Source of the DNA: Flaccisagitta enflata
Lineage: Eukaryota; Chaetognatha; Sagittoidea; Aphragmophora
Reading direction: 5' to 3'
DNA: 64,000 nucleotides
Assembly (NCBI GenBank): GCA_965153355.1
Contig: OZ231126.1
Coordinates: 87,048,001-87,112,000 of the forward strand
Notes under the pieces: model-generated
The model's database searches: none
Told to the model about the DNA's origin: nothing
Seen by the model: only the letters and a program-made list of their open reading frames with translations
In this document: in pieces, positions 1 through 13,690 of the stretch
Position numbering within the stretch: position 1 is the stretch's first letter
Layout: every line of letters starts with the position of its first letter
Position numbers and translations under genes: made by a program

Positions 1-739
1 ACTAAATCAATGATTTTCTTCCCCATAAAGCAATAAAACAGTGTGGTAAAGGTTCAAATAGTTATTTTTTCCCAAAATTTTCTTTTTTTTCTTTTTTTCT
101 CCTTCCCTTTCCTTCCCTTTCTCCAAACCCAAATTTGATTATTTCCCCCCCACCACCGGGGGGGGGGGGAATACAGAACAATATGCAGGGCTGCCTCTAA
201 GTCGAGTGCGGTTGTCAAGACCAGAAGACTAATAATAAAATGACTTAAAATGACTTAAAACGACGTAAAACGGCGAAAAAAGCTAAGCATTGCCGATAGA
301 TCAACAAACCGATGGACCAACAGACAGACGAACAGAGCGGGTCATAGAGTGGCGTGCACGCGACTAAAAACTGAAGCTCCTTTGATAATACGCAACATCA
401 TATAAGCTATCTTATTTTTAAAGGATCGGCGAAATCAAGATATAGATTGCACACGTGATTTGATGAACACCAGCCGTGGTGACTATTGTGTCAGAGAAGC
501 TATCCTTGCGAATTTGCTTGCTTGGCCACCGTTGATTCGGCGTGCAGAAACAACGTCGAAGATTTCCGTAATGCTTGGCTATAAGTCGAGCACGCGACTA
601 AAAAAGCATTTTCACATCTCCATAAGTAAGTCACACGACTTTATCAATTTCATTGTGTTCCACGATAGTGAAACACCAAAGTTCCACAGATTTCTCTGTT
701 TGTCCGTTTGTCCGTTCACACTTGCAGTTCAGTTTTCTC
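1..739. other. noncoding left edge with a partial dispersed repeat
   Basis: No credible gene is seen. Bases 230-366 hold AAAATGACTT-type repeats followed by a GGACC/GACAGAC-rich run ending in a CACGCGACTAAAAA terminus. This is the signature of the dispersed tetranucleotide-core repeat found many times in the window. A run of G lies near 160-170. Open frames here have no recognisable domains. Confidence 0.5.
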
Positions 740-862
740 CAATGTATGTCACATACCCAGTTTTCTCCAATATAAAACACACAACACAGTTTACTCCCAT
801 ATATGTCAGACAGTCCAGGATCCTGAGATATATGTCACGCCATCCAGTTTTCTCCGATGTAT
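740..862 (+). repeat. short block of 29-bp satellite
   Basis: Degenerate copies of a roughly 29-bp unit containing TGTATGTCACA and CAGTTTTCTCC. They match the large array at 2505-3573. The open frame across the block only reads the repeat. Confidence 0.7.
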
Positions 863-1185
863 GAAATGTGCAACAAAAAGTATCATACAAAAAACTTTAG
901 GAAAACGTTTTTGAAAAATAAACTTAACATATATAAGTAAAATAAAACATTCAAAAGCTACTCATTTCTGTATAGTATATGCTTCCACTCATATACTTAC
1001 ATATCCAATTTTAGGTACGACCTAAATTTAGTGGTTAATGAAATTCAAAACCTTTGGATAAGTAATTTTTATGCAGAAAACAAGACTTTTGTCTTATCTC
1101 TCAAATAATTATGATTTTTAGATGCGTCCTCGCATCTCTATAAGAGGCTCTGTCCCTACGTATGAAGGTATGAAGGTATGAAGGT

Positions 1186-1690
1186 ATGTCTGTAACGCGA
1201 AATTTTCTAAAGGCAGATTTTAGGGTTTTCTCTTCATTTCTCTTCATGTATCTTCTTGTCTCTTATATTTCTATTGTCTCTTTCATCTTTTTTGTCTCTT
1301 TTGTCTCTTTTGTCTCTTTTGTCTCCTATATGTCTCTTATGTCTCCTATAGGTCTCTTATGTCTGTTATTTCTCTTACGTATCTTAGGTCTTATGTCTCT
1401 TATGTCTCTTATGTCTTATGTCTCTTTGTATCTTTTGTCTCCTATATGACATGTCTCATATGTCTCTTATGTCTCCTATATGTCTCTTATGTCTCTTATG
1501 TCTCTTATATCTCTTATGTCTCTTATATCTCTGATGTCTCTTATGTCTCTTATATCTCTGATGTCTCTTATATCTCTTATGTCTCTTCATGTCCCTTCAT
1601 GTCTCTATAGCTATATGTCTCCTCATTTTTCCTCATGACTCTTCGTGTCTCTCCATATCTCTCCATGTCTCTCCAAGTCCCTTCATTTCT
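1186..1690 (+). repeat. TCTCTTATG-type tandem repeat
   Basis: A long run of degenerate 9-bp units (TCTCTTATG / TCTCCTATA). It gives spurious open frames rich in Ser, Val, Tyr and Leu. Confidence 0.85.
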
Positions 1691-1694
1691 CTTC

Positions 1695-1912
1695 GTGAGG
1701 ATGAGGCGGGGGGTGGGGAGGGTGGGAGAGGGGTGGGGAGGGGTGGGGAGGTGTGGGGGGAATGGCGGGGAGGTGTGGGGGAGGTGTGGGGGGAGGCGTG
1801 GGGGAGGGGGTGGGAGGGGTGGGAAGGTGGGGAGGGGTGGGAGGTGGGGGAGGGGTGGGGGGAGGTGGAGGCGTGGGAGGCGGGGGACGGGTGGAGAGGC
1901 GTGGGGGGAGAG
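1695..1912 (+). repeat. G-rich simple repeat with G-quadruplex potential
   Basis: About 215 bases of GGGGTGGGGAGG-type sequence almost devoid of C and T pairs. Many closely spaced G-runs of three or more could form G-quadruplexes on the plus strand. Confidence 0.85.
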
Positions 1913-2504
1913 AGGAATCAGTTTATATTTTTCTCTTTATCTCTGAATCTTTTTATTTTCATATAATCATATCTTAATATCTTTATATCTTAATAGTTTG
2001 TATGATAATATCTTACGTCTAAAGAGGACGCATCTATTGGACATCTCTTGGCCTTGTTCATTATAGCTATTAGGTTAGGGGATAAATGTTAATGCTGACT
2101 TCTGGCATTGACAGGGATAGTCAATTCAGCGAAGGTTAAATCTAATTGAAAAAAAGGAACTATGGGGATCCGACTCCCTAGCTGTTACCCCTCCTTTCAA
2201 TTAAACTATGGGGGTGGGAATATGGACAATTTATACTATATTGTGTTAAAGGGAAATCTTAATGATTGGAGGAATAGGAATTCATCTTCAAGAAGATATA
2301 TCATGGGATGATAGGTCACCATGAAGGGGTATAAAGTACTTTGCCATATTTAGAAAAGAATTTAGTTCTCCTTAAAATATTTTAATATATCCAATTTCTG
2401 GTCATCAGTTGGAAACCTACACCCTAGATTGAGTTTCGAGGCTTTAATTCCAATACTCAGGTGCAGGCGCCTCCACCAAAAGGTGCCTCCATTGGATATA
2501 TAAC

Positions 2505-3573
2505 ATACTAGAATTTCTCCAATGTTTGTCACACAGCCAAGAATTCTTTGGTGTATGTCACATCACCTAGTTTTCTCCAATGTATGTCACACTGGCAAAT
2601 TCTCTGATGTATGTCACACCATCCAGTTTTCTCCAGTGTATGTCACACAACCCAGAATTCTTTAATGCATGTCATACCACCCAGTTTTCTCCGATGTATG
2701 TCACACCACCGAGTTTTCTCCGATATATGTCACACAACCTAGAATTCTCTGATGTATGTCACACAGCCTAGAAATCTCTGATGTATGTCACACTACCTAA
2801 TTTTCTCCAATGTATGTCATACAGCCAAGAATTCTCCGATGTATGTCACACCACCCCGTTTTCTCCAATGTATGTCACACAGCCCAGTCTTCTCCAATGT
2901 GTGCCACACAGCCCAGAATTTTCCAATGTATGTCACACCATCAAGTTTTCTCTGATGTATGTCACACAGCCCAGTTTTCTTCGGTTTATGTTACATAACC
3001 CAGAATTCTCTGGTGTATGTCACACCACCAAGTTTTCTCCTATGTATGTCACACAGCCCAGAATACTCTGATGTATGTCACACCACCTAGTTTTCTCTGA
3101 TATATGTCACAGCCCAGAATTCTCCAATGTATGTCACACCACCCAGTTTTCTCTGGTGTATGTCACACAACCCAGAATTCTCCAATGTAAGTCACACCAT
3201 CCAGTTTTCTCCGATGTATGTCACACCACCCTGTTTGCTCCCGTGTATGTCACAAAACCCAGAATTCTCTGATGTATGCAGCTCAACCCAGAATTCTCTG
3301 ATGTATGTCACACAGCCCAGAATTCTCTGATGTATGTCACACCACCCAATTTCCTCCAATGTATGTCACACAGCCCAGAATTTTCCCAAGCATGACACAC
3401 CACCCAGTTTTCTCTGATGAATGTCACACAGCCCAGAACTCTCTGATGTATATCACACAGCCCAGAACTCTCCAATGTATGTCACATCACCCAGATTTCT
3501 CCAATGTTTGTCACACAGCCAAGAATTCTTTGGTGTATGTCACATCACCTAGTTTTCTCCAATGTATGTCACA
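2505..3573 (+). repeat. 29-bp satellite array
   Basis: Tandem array of about 29-bp units in two variants, one with CACCACCCAGTTTTCTCC and one with CACAGCCCAGAATTCTCT. Both are joined by TGTATGTCACA. The variants often alternate, suggesting a 58-bp higher-order unit. The array continues at 4406 after interruption by a hAT-type element. The Cys/His/Phe-rich open frames are translations of the repeat. Confidence 0.92.
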
Positions 3574-3581
3574 CAGCCTAG

Positions 3582-3969
3582 CAAGCCCGGGCGATTTTAC
3601 ATTTTCTTTAACAATACAATACACGATACAATTTTTCAAAGTATTGGGCCAATACAATACAATACCGATACAATACAATATCTTAAAAAATTGTACCCAA
3701 TACATAACAATATTTTAGTTCACTTAATAGAAAATCTTTGTTGAATCTAAAATAAACAGTTGAAGCTTTAACTCATTTTTCATATGCTTGATCAAAAAAG
3801 GATTTTTGAATATTTTTCCTAACTTTCATATATCAATATTTTTTTTCATATATTTTTTATCTTTGCTTCTTTAGGTAAGTCTTTTTATCTGTGTTTGTCC
3901 TTGTCTGTGTGTGTGTGTCTCTCTCTCTCTTTCTTTTTCTTTCTCCCTTTTTCTCAGTCTTTATATCTA

Positions 3970-4028
<59 letters not shown>

Positions 4029-4397
4029 TCCTCTCTCTCTCTCTCCTTGAGTGTACTGACCCAGAATTAGATCTGAGGGAAAATCGATCTTTCCTCCTCC
4101 TCATCCACTTCATCTTCCAGACCTCATCCTCTTCTTCTTCACTTTTTTCTCCACTTCCTAAAAAGTCGATCTCTCCTCATCCTCCTCATCTACCTTACCT
4201 TATCTTCTTCTTCTCTCCTACTTATATTTTTCACCAGTTTGTTTGACCTTCCTAAAAATTCCACTATTTTCTCAAAAAAATTATTGTAAAGTATTGTATT
4301 GGGAAAATAACAATACCCATAGTAAGTATTGGGTAAACCCAATACTTACAAGTATTGTAAATACAATACAATACCCAATACGAATCGCCCGGCCTTG
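3582..4397. mobile_element. hAT-type nonautonomous transposon
   Basis: An 816-bp element with terminal inverted repeats: the left end reads CAAGCCCGGGCGATT and the right end, reverse-complemented, reads CAAGGCCGGGCGATT. A perfect 8-bp direct repeat, CAGCCTAG, flanks it at 3574-3581 and 4398-4405. Subterminal regions carry many CAATACAATAC / GTATTGTATTG motifs in opposite orientations. The middle contains a (CT)n tract and no transposase. The 8-bp duplication and CAAGG-like ends fit the hAT superfamily. It has inserted inside the 29-bp satellite. Confidence 0.9.
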
Positions 4398-4405
4398 CAG
4401 CCTAG

Positions 4406-4850
4406 AGCTCTCCAATGTATGTCACACCACCCAAGTTTCTCCACTGATGTCACACTACCAAGTTTTCTCCCATGTATGTCACACAGCCCAGAGTTCTCTG
4501 ATGTATGTCACACCACCTAGTTTTCTTTGATGAATGGCACACAGCCCAGAATTCTCTGATGTATGAAAGTTGGACAACATTACTACTCAACCCCACTTTA
4601 CCAAAGGATGAGAGCCTTTGGAGCTCTCAATGGTGTTTAATCCGGACCCATCACACCACCCAGTTTTCTCCGATGAATTTTACACAGCCAAGAATTTTCT
4701 GATGTATGTCACACCACCCTGTTTTCTCCAATGTATGTTACACAGCCCTGTATTCTCTGATGTATGTCTCACCACCCAGTTTGTTTCAATGTATGCCACA
4801 CAGACTAGTGTGCTCCATTGTATGTCACATAACCCCGCTTTCTCCACACA
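4406..4850 (+). repeat. 29-bp satellite, continuation
   Basis: The same unit as at 2505-3573 resumes after the inserted element. It includes one unrelated stretch near 4565-4650. Confidence 0.85.
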
Positions 4851-4866
4851 CAAACACACAGACACA

Positions 4867-5065
4867 CACACGCAGAGGCGGCAGTGGGACCACCCACACG
4901 CAGCAGTGGGACTGCCCACAGGCGGCAGTGGGACTGCCCGCAGGCGGCAGTGGAACTGCCCACAGGCAGCAATGGGACCGCCCACAGGTGGCAGTAGGAC
5001 CACCCACAGGTGGCAGTAAGGCCGCCCATAGGCGGCAATAACGTCGCCCACAGGTAGTAGTGATC
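4867..5065 (+). repeat. 22-bp minisatellite
   Basis: Nine or so tandem units of about 22 bp built on GGCGGCAGTGGGACTGCCCA, preceded by a short ACACACAG run. Open frames on both strands through it are repeat translations. Confidence 0.88.
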
Positions 5066-5418
5066 TACGACACAGATTGGTTCGGTTATTATCATTAGAT
5101 TATTAGATTTTCATGCCAAATCAAGTTTTTGTGGAACACATTATGGCGAACGCCACTAGTTCAGATGTCTATTCAATTTCCCCGTGGTTCTTGTCTAAAA
5201 TGAACATCCTCACAGACCGAATGCCAACTGATTTTTATTTGCATGGAAGGAAGTGTCTTTGTTTTCAAAATCGATGTTTTTTTGTTTGCTTTGGAAAAAA
5301 GGCAATGTTGACAAACGAGAGAAACGAGACATGCTCACTGATTACACGCGCCGTTTATGCAAATCTTATCATTGTCACCTTTTGCTACGAAATTTGTTTC
5401 CACCTGGACTACGTCGCT

Positions 5419-5560
5419 TTTTAAGTCGCGGACACGCGACTCTATACCCTGCCGTATCGGCCCATCCGTCAGTCCGTCTGTCTGCATTGTATGCGGTTTT
5501 TGCATTACTGCCCCTGTCCAACTGTCCGCGACGCTGGTGCCATGTATCCAGCCTTGTTTT
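5419..5560 (+). repeat. dispersed tetranucleotide-core repeat, copy
   Basis: Starts with TTTTTAAGTCGCG followed by ACACGCGACTCTA, runs through a GTCCGTCTGTCTG core and ends with CGTGTATCCGGCCTTGTT-like sequence (here CATGTATCCAGCC). It is one of at least a dozen related copies in both orientations. Confidence 0.7.
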
Positions 5561-5569
5561 GAGGTCGTG

Positions 5570-7825
5570 TGAAGTAGACATCATATGTATGGTGGTTATA
5601 ACTTGAGCGTTGAGCGACGAAGAACATCAAAATGAGGATACACATTGTAGAAAAGTCAGAATTTTCGATTAGTTCAGCCTAATCTTTGTTCAATGACAAA
5701 AAGAGACAGAAAGAGAGAGGAGAGAGTTTGTAAAGGGTAAGAACTGAGAGAATATGGCCAAAAGAGAAAGATAATAGCATAAGGAAAGCATGAGCATGAG
5801 GATAGCATGTGGAAAAGTAGCTACAAAATGGAAAGTCCGTGACTAAGTCATTTTGAATAATAGTTATTTGATTATGTTATTTGATAGTTATTTGATAGTT
5901 ATTGATAATGTTATTTGATTATGTAATTGTGTAGTCATGTGATTATGTAACTATGCAATTGTGCAATTATGCAATTATGCTATTATGCCAATATATCATT
6001 TTGCAATTATGTAATCATCAGGTTTCACGAAGTACGCGACTATTGCCTTGTTGCCTGATCACTGACAGGCGTGTATATAGTTGAGTATTCTCCGCCGGAG
6101 GGGAATAAATTAGAAGGGTTTAAACTTTGAAGATGGGGAAAAAAAAGCTTGAAAAAAATGAAAAAGAAAATTTTTGAAGATTTAACACTTTTAGTACACT
6201 TGTAGTACTATCTAGAACATATGTTTGTCGGCAAGCATTATGGGACATATCTCTGCTTAAAATAAGAGATCTATATGAAAATTGGTGAGATTCTGAAACT
6301 ACATCGAATTTCTGAGCTAATGCCACCAACCATGTTCTTCTATCTCGATTCGTTTAGAAATGACAAGTAAAACAAGATTGCTACTGCAAATGCAAAATAG
6401 CAGAAAAATTAGATTTCATTTCCTTTCAGATACAGCACTTGGCAGTACCTCATTTTAGAACAATTTCAGGATCTTTTTTTGCTCCTTAAGTGATGGCAAA
6501 GGTTAGTCATATCATGTCTTTACTACCCCTAAACCCGGTCTCTTGGCAGATATCTTTATGGAGACAGCTACAGTAGGCAGGGATCTTGTTGTTTTACTTC
6601 ATAGAGTTAAAAGTGAAATGCGTTCTGAAAAAAACTCGCCCCCTGAAGTGTCTAGACTCACGGCCAATCACCACCAATCTAGGCTTTCTTGGGTTTGTTC
6701 GACGGAGATTTGTTTTCTCTCGCGGCGTTTGCGAACTAGAACTATCGTTTGTTTGTTTGCAATAGATAATAGGTACAAATATAAAAACGATTAATGACTG
6801 ACAAACACAACTTTACGTCCAGGGACTGAAAGGTCAACTTCAGAGTCACTCATCAAAATCATATTTAAGCAAGAGCATTTCATGTGTATAATGGTCAAAA
6901 AGTATATCTATCCATGTAAACCTTCTGATTAAGTGGATATTTCACTTTTCTTACTCGATCTACTACCCCACGAGGATAAGTACTTTATGTAACGCGGTTT
7001 TTTAAGAGGCGTTTTCTGTGTCACTCTACGTGTCTCACTCTGCTGTAACAAGTTACATGCATGTATAAAAACAAACCAAATACGATCTTTTTTCCAAAGC
7101 AGATTGCATTTTTCTTACAGTTGCATGCGGTCAGACTCAAATTAAGCAGTGCTCTTTAATCAGACGATCTCCAAAAATTAGTTTTTCTTTGATTTTCTAT
7201 GTTTTTGTGAAAAAGATGGCGCGCAATGATACATGTGTAATGTAACTTTGACGAGTGGGGGCGAGTCTTAGAAAATAAGCGTACAATTCATCGACCATAT
7301 TTTTTTACTTTTTTCGATAATGAAATTGAACATAACATGAAAACGACATGAGCTGAAGAGTGTTGGCCCCGCTAATGTTTTTTGCGACTTCAACTTGCAT
7401 AGGTGGGGAAAAAATCCATGTCCAGATGCGTAAGGAAGTAACTCGTACTTCTTTCTCTAGCTACAGAGAAGGGAGCACATACCATAAAGCATGAGCTGAA
7501 AAAAAATCTGCTCATAAGTTGTGAGAGGAGATTGTGTCATTCTACTTCAAAATACCTCTGAAAAAGTGTATCAGTTCAATTAATGAAATGAATTCATGTC
7601 CACAAGACTCAAAGCAAGTCTTACATGTGTTTCATTGATGTTTTCTGAATGATTTGAGGAATATAGAACCTGATTCTAATCTTGCCGACAAACTTTTGTT
7701 TCTGATAGTACCATAATGTAAAATTTGATTACTACAATACAATTCAACCCTATTGAAACCTTTAATATGTTGTCTCATTGATTTGTAGGGAAGAAAATCA
7801 AAGGCAAGGGGGGGGAATAAAATTT
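5570..7825. other. no gene recognised
   Basis: About 2.2 kb without a supported gene. AT-rich sequence includes a simple ATTATGCAATT-type run at 5870-6010 and a degenerate dispersed-repeat end near 6025-6060. The short open frames show no domains, coiled coils or splice-consistent partners that I can recognise. Confidence 0.5.
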
Positions 7826-7827
7826 TA

Positions 7828-8262
7828 ACAGGTCGCCCAAGGGCAATATGTGGTCAGCGATACCCGTTGCCCTGCTTTGAATGATCGTGAATTGAGATGA
7901 GAGGAAGCAGGGAAGCGGCCCTGAAGGAGACGAAGTCCTGTAGAACACAGGGGGACTTTCTTCATCTGTTCGATTGTTTGTCCGTTTATCCGTCCACCCC
8001 CCAGGCCCTCTTAGGCCTGAAATCTGCCCTCTCAGACCTTGAATCTGAAAGGGCAAATTTGAGGCCTAAGAGGACAGATCTCAAGGCCTGAGAGGGCAGA
8101 TTCAAGGCCTGAGAGGGCACATTTCAGGCCTGAGAGGGCATATTACAGGCCTGGGGGGGATGAACAGACGGACGAACGAACGTACAAACGGAAGTACAAA
8201 AGTCCCCCTGTTATGTGTTCTACAGGACTTCGTCCCCTTCGAGGCCGCTGCCCAAAAAGCCG
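7828..8262. repeat. foldback-like element FB1
   Basis: The left arm holds GGTCGCCCAAGGGCAATATG and, near 7920-7965, GAAGTCCTGTAGAACACAGG. The right arm holds the inverse (CCTGTTATGTGTTCTACAGG, ending GGCCGCTGCCC). The 21-bp core units (AGGCCTGAAATCTGCCCTCTC) run convergently at about 8005-8155. No coding capacity is seen. Confidence 0.8.
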
Positions 8263-8601
8263 CTAAATCATATGCACCCCTGATCAGTGATCAGTGATCA
8301 CTGAAGGTGAATGAATTCAGGTTGCAAAACAAGTTATTATAAAAAGAAATGCGTGTATGCCCTCTCTCCCGCTGCCCAGTCAAACCGCCATCTTTCCTTG
8401 TCACTTCCGCCATCCCCAAAAAATGCATCAGGCATCCACATCTAACTCGATTGTCACGGATTTTTGTTTCTTTATGGCGTTATTCCGCTGGAGGGCGACT
8501 GAGAAAATTTGCAGCTGATAAACAAAAGTCTATCCAAGGAAAAGTCACGTTTGTTCATATACTCTTTAAGCAACAGAAACGCGCGGAGGATCCGGGCTAT
8601 A

Positions 8602-8604
<3 letters not shown>

Positions 8605-8665
<61 letters not shown>
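8605..8665 (+). repeat. (CT)n microsatellite
   Basis: Uninterrupted CT dinucleotide tract of about 60 bp. Confidence 0.95.
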
Positions 8666-8668
<3 letters not shown>

Positions 8669-9250
8669 CTATTCAATCAATGAAAAAGAAATAAGAAGTA
8701 GGTCAAGAGAAAGGTAGAGACGCTGCTAGTATAACATGAAGTTGTGTAAACGCCCGACGAAAAGTAGCTACAAAATGGTAAGTCCGTGACTCAGCGCCGC
8801 CACTGTGTAAATATCATTTATAAAGCTCCTCCGTCAAGTGAAAAAAGAACAGCAGGAAAGATAACAAGAGATTGCATCGAAAAATGTCGTTTTGAGATAA
8901 CCATAGTTTTTCGTCCGTCCGTCCATCGCTCAGATCATCTCACTCTTTCTTTCTTTTAAATTTCATATCATTTAAGAGTATACTAACTCATTCTAAATCA
9001 CTCTAAGTCATTCTAAATGTAAGTCATCTCATCTAGGAGTATACTAAATCCTTCTAAGTCATTCTAAGTCATTCTAAATGTAAGTCTTGCGCGCGACTTA
9101 TAGGTGTTGGCTTTGTTTTCATGAAAAAAGGGTTTAGTTATTATGGAATATAGATACAATCAATGAGAATTATGTAAAATGATGATGTCTTTACTAGAGA
9201 GACAGTTACACATGTTTAAACAACGATTTTTGATAAACCAATTTCCAGTC

Positions 9251-9764
9251 CTAGTCAACGCGAAGAGACCTTTCACGAAAAAAAGCATCCATATCCAAGG
9301 CCATTTCCCTGAACTCATCAATAAGAGATCGAAATTTGTAACGATCTTCTACTCGGTCCAACTCTTGAATAAATGAAGCCGGAATTCGATCCCGCGGCCA
9401 CTCGACGCCATTCCGTTGACGTGTCCGCTTCAACAATCGGATCGTCAACGCCTTCAATGAGGGCGCGTTGATCCGAAGATCTATTTGGATGTTGTCGTGG
9501 ACTGATTTGGGAGGAGCGAAGAAAACCGTCGACGATTCCTCTTTCAACACCTCCTCACCTTCCTCACGTTCCCACCAACACCAGCTCATCAACATCTTCT
9601 CCCCTTCCTCGTCTAGACACATCCAAGGCTGGTTTTTCTTAGTTTGTATGAGAGTGTTGTGCCCGGCTGTCAGAGTTTCCCAGAGGATTTGACGACCGAC
9701 AGAATCGTAGCTAAACATTTGGGCCGATTGCGTCGAAAAATTAGTCCATTTCACCTCCACAGCC
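9251..9764 (-). CDS. VHL-like protein, terminal exon
   Basis: On the minus strand an acceptor (AATTATTCAG) ends at 9765, and an open exon of 171 codons runs to a TAG at 9251-9253. No ATG lies near its 5' end, so an upstream exon is expected. The protein resembles the von Hippel-Lindau substrate receptor, which in animals joins Elongin B/C and CUL2 to ubiquitinate prolyl-hydroxylated HIF. The beta-domain-like part has VKWTNFS (compare the conserved Asn-x-Ser), an LTAG turn, IQTKKNQPW and a hydrophobic DEEGEKML strand. After an acidic insert come VFFAPP and RINAPSLKALTIRLL, matching the last beta strand and the Elongin C-binding BC box, then an alpha-domain-like tail. The hydroxyproline-pocket residues look poorly conserved: only the Trp of QPW is clear, and the expected His before it is Gln. 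The usual BC-box Cys appears to be Thr. The assignment rests on motif recall, so a divergent paralogue is possible. Confidence 0.66.
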
Positions 9765-10133
9765 CTGAATAATTAGGAAAAAAGTCGAAGAATACCTTCG
9801 GCTTTATGAGACCTGCGGAGGAATTTGGTTTACCCTTTTTCTCAAGAGTCTTTTCAGATAGCTGATGTTTTTTTCAGGCCAAACGGGCGTACAAATGAAA
9901 GTAACTAACAGCTTGGAAAGAGCTTATTTCCCTTCTTTGAGATGATGCCAAGCAGAATTCTGTGCGATTGATAGTTTTGGAGCTATGATTTTTTAAATTT
10001 CATTTTTTTTGCATTTTTCCTTTCTTTTTCCACAGATCAATATTTTCTATTGACCCTAATTTTGGGCCCTATGTACAAGTATCATGAAATGAGTCAATAT
10101 GACGCTAGCTTTCATTTTTCCCTCCTTGCTTAT

Positions 10134-12181
<2,048 letters not shown>

Positions 12182-12282
12182 TGGAAACACTACATCAATC
12201 TCCCATGAGGACAAGCGCGACTCCGGAGAAACGAACGATGTACCCAGAGCTGCGAATCTGGAGATGACCAATACTGTCATTT

Positions 12283-12316
12283 TTTTCTCTCTCTCTCTCT
12301 TTCTCTTTTTTTTTCC
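12283..12316 (+). repeat. short CT/T-rich tract
   Basis: CTCTCTCTCTCTTTCTC followed by a T run, about 100 bp after the retroelement stop codon. It may be the downstream remnant of the CT-rich insertion target. Confidence 0.8.
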
Positions 12317-12439
12317 AGCATTTACAACTTTTTTCCTAAGGCGATTAGCCGCCTTTATTGGTAGGTTCATTTTGTAAACTAGCAGGCACAAAATATTCAT
12401 TACATCCACATTGCAAGGCGCAATGCGATAGTTTACTAA

Positions 12440-12660
12440 CTGGCACGCGCCACGGCACGCATTTGGCACGCATTTGGCACACATTTGGAACGGGGAATTC
12501 TAACCAGTGGGAAGGATTTTTTTCTAACCAGTGGGATGAAATTAAATTCTTACCAGTGGGAAAGAAAATTCATCCTACTGATAAGAAAAAAATATTTCCC
12601 ACTGATGAGAATTCATATGAAAAAAAATTCTTACCAGTGGGAAGAAAATAGAGGAAATGG
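12440..12660 (+). repeat. dispersed repeat with CCAGTGGGAA motifs
   Basis: Repeated TTGGCACGCATTTGGCACAC followed by spaced motifs TTCTAACCAGTGGGAA and CCCACTGATGAGAATTC. A diverged copy in the opposite orientation lies at 17195-17380. Confidence 0.6.
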
Positions 12661-12839
12661 AGGAAGGGGGAGGAAAGGGCCTACTTCCAATGCTTTTAGA
12701 TCAGAATTATGGTTAATAAGGGTGGACATGAGACCCAAGGTCAGGATCAAATCTTTTACACTTTATTTTGCAGAGAGGGAGATGTATAAGACGAAAGCAT
12801 ATATATACAACTGTAAACCTTTGACCTTGTACCACTAAT

Positions 12840-12930
12840 CAAAACAAAAAAGACGCACTTTTGAATGGTTAATTTAGCCAATAAATTCCTAAAAAACTAA
12901 AAAAAATCTTGGACCATTTAAAAGCCCTTT
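12840..12930 (+). repeat. fragment of a GACGCACTT-ended repeat
   Basis: AAAAAAGACGCACTTTTGAATGG and following AT-rich sequence match, in reverse orientation, 38355-38490 inside the second hAT-type element. It looks like one end of a dispersed element. Confidence 0.5.
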
Positions 12931-12934
12931 AAAA

Positions 12935-12937
<3 letters not shown>

Positions 12938-13006
<69 letters not shown>
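12938..13006 (+). repeat. (CT)n microsatellite
   Basis: About 68 bp of pure CT immediately upstream of a truncated retroelement remnant. Confidence 0.95.
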
Positions 13007-13009
<3 letters not shown>

Positions 13010-13029
13010 AAATTCTTCAAAAAACCCCA

Positions 13030-13690
13030 GCATGGAGTTTTTTTTCAGACAAATTAAAGCTAATGATCTTAATGTCAAGAAAAGTCTGTATTGGTTTGAT
13101 AAGTGTCATCTATCACCCCAATCTGTGGGCTATATCTGTGCAATGCAAGAATTAGCTATATTTACCTAGTGGCACGAAGTACATATCCTAAAAAATTCCA
13201 TTTCTGACAAATGTAGAATATGTGGAAAAGAACCTGAAACCACAACCCATCTATTAGCTAGGTGCGATGTACTAGCAAAAAGGGAATACCTGGATAGACA
13301 TAATCAGGTAGCCCGGTATATCCACCATAGCGTGTGCAAGTCCTTTAATTTCCCAACAGAAAAAAAGTGGCACCTCCATAAACCCACTGAAGTTATAATG
13401 GTCCAAAAAGTGGAAATTATATGGGATATGATACTTGCCACCGACCGGCAAATTAGGGCAAATAGACCCGATTTGGTTATAAGAGATAAAACAAATAAGA
13501 AAGTCTACATAATTGATGTCAGCTGCCAAAGTGATGCCAATGTCATTGCTAAAGAAAAGAAGAAAATTGTTAAATACAGTGGCCTGAGGGTTGAGTTGGC
13601 CAAAATGTGGGAAAGTGAGTGTGTTGTCATACCAGTTATAATTGGAGGACTTGGTTGTTTATCTGAGAAAATCATGGACTACATTGATCA
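13030..13690 (+). pseudogene. restriction-like-endonuclease retroelement, C-terminal remnant
   Basis: Only the C-terminal third of a protein related to that at 10277-12181 remains. Conserved parts are a CCHC motif (CRICGKEPETTTHLLARC), the endonuclease signature RPDLVIRDK...IIDVSCQSD and VIPVIIGGLG. An in-frame TAG at 13167-13169 breaks the frame. The open frame of 13332-13850 then runs without interruption into sequence of a different retroelement class, so its last 50 or so codons belong to the next feature. It is a dead fragment, not a functional nuclease. Confidence 0.82.

Noticed and set aside
2130-2260. tRNA-like or hairpin structure around the GGGGATCCGACTCCC region
   Set aside because: A stem could form between TTGAAAAAAAGGA and TCCTTTCAA, but no cloverleaf or anticodon arm could be drawn.
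2580-3718. Several overlapping Cys/His/Phe-rich open frames
   Set aside because: They are translations of the 29-bp satellite in different frames; length variation and mixed phases argue against a repeat protein gene.
2505-4850. CRISPR-like regularly spaced repeats
   Set aside because: Units are contiguous 29-bp tandem copies without unique spacers, in a eukaryotic context.
5113-5424. 103-residue frame as a gene
   Set aside because: No domain, AT-rich composition, and its 3' end runs into a dispersed repeat.
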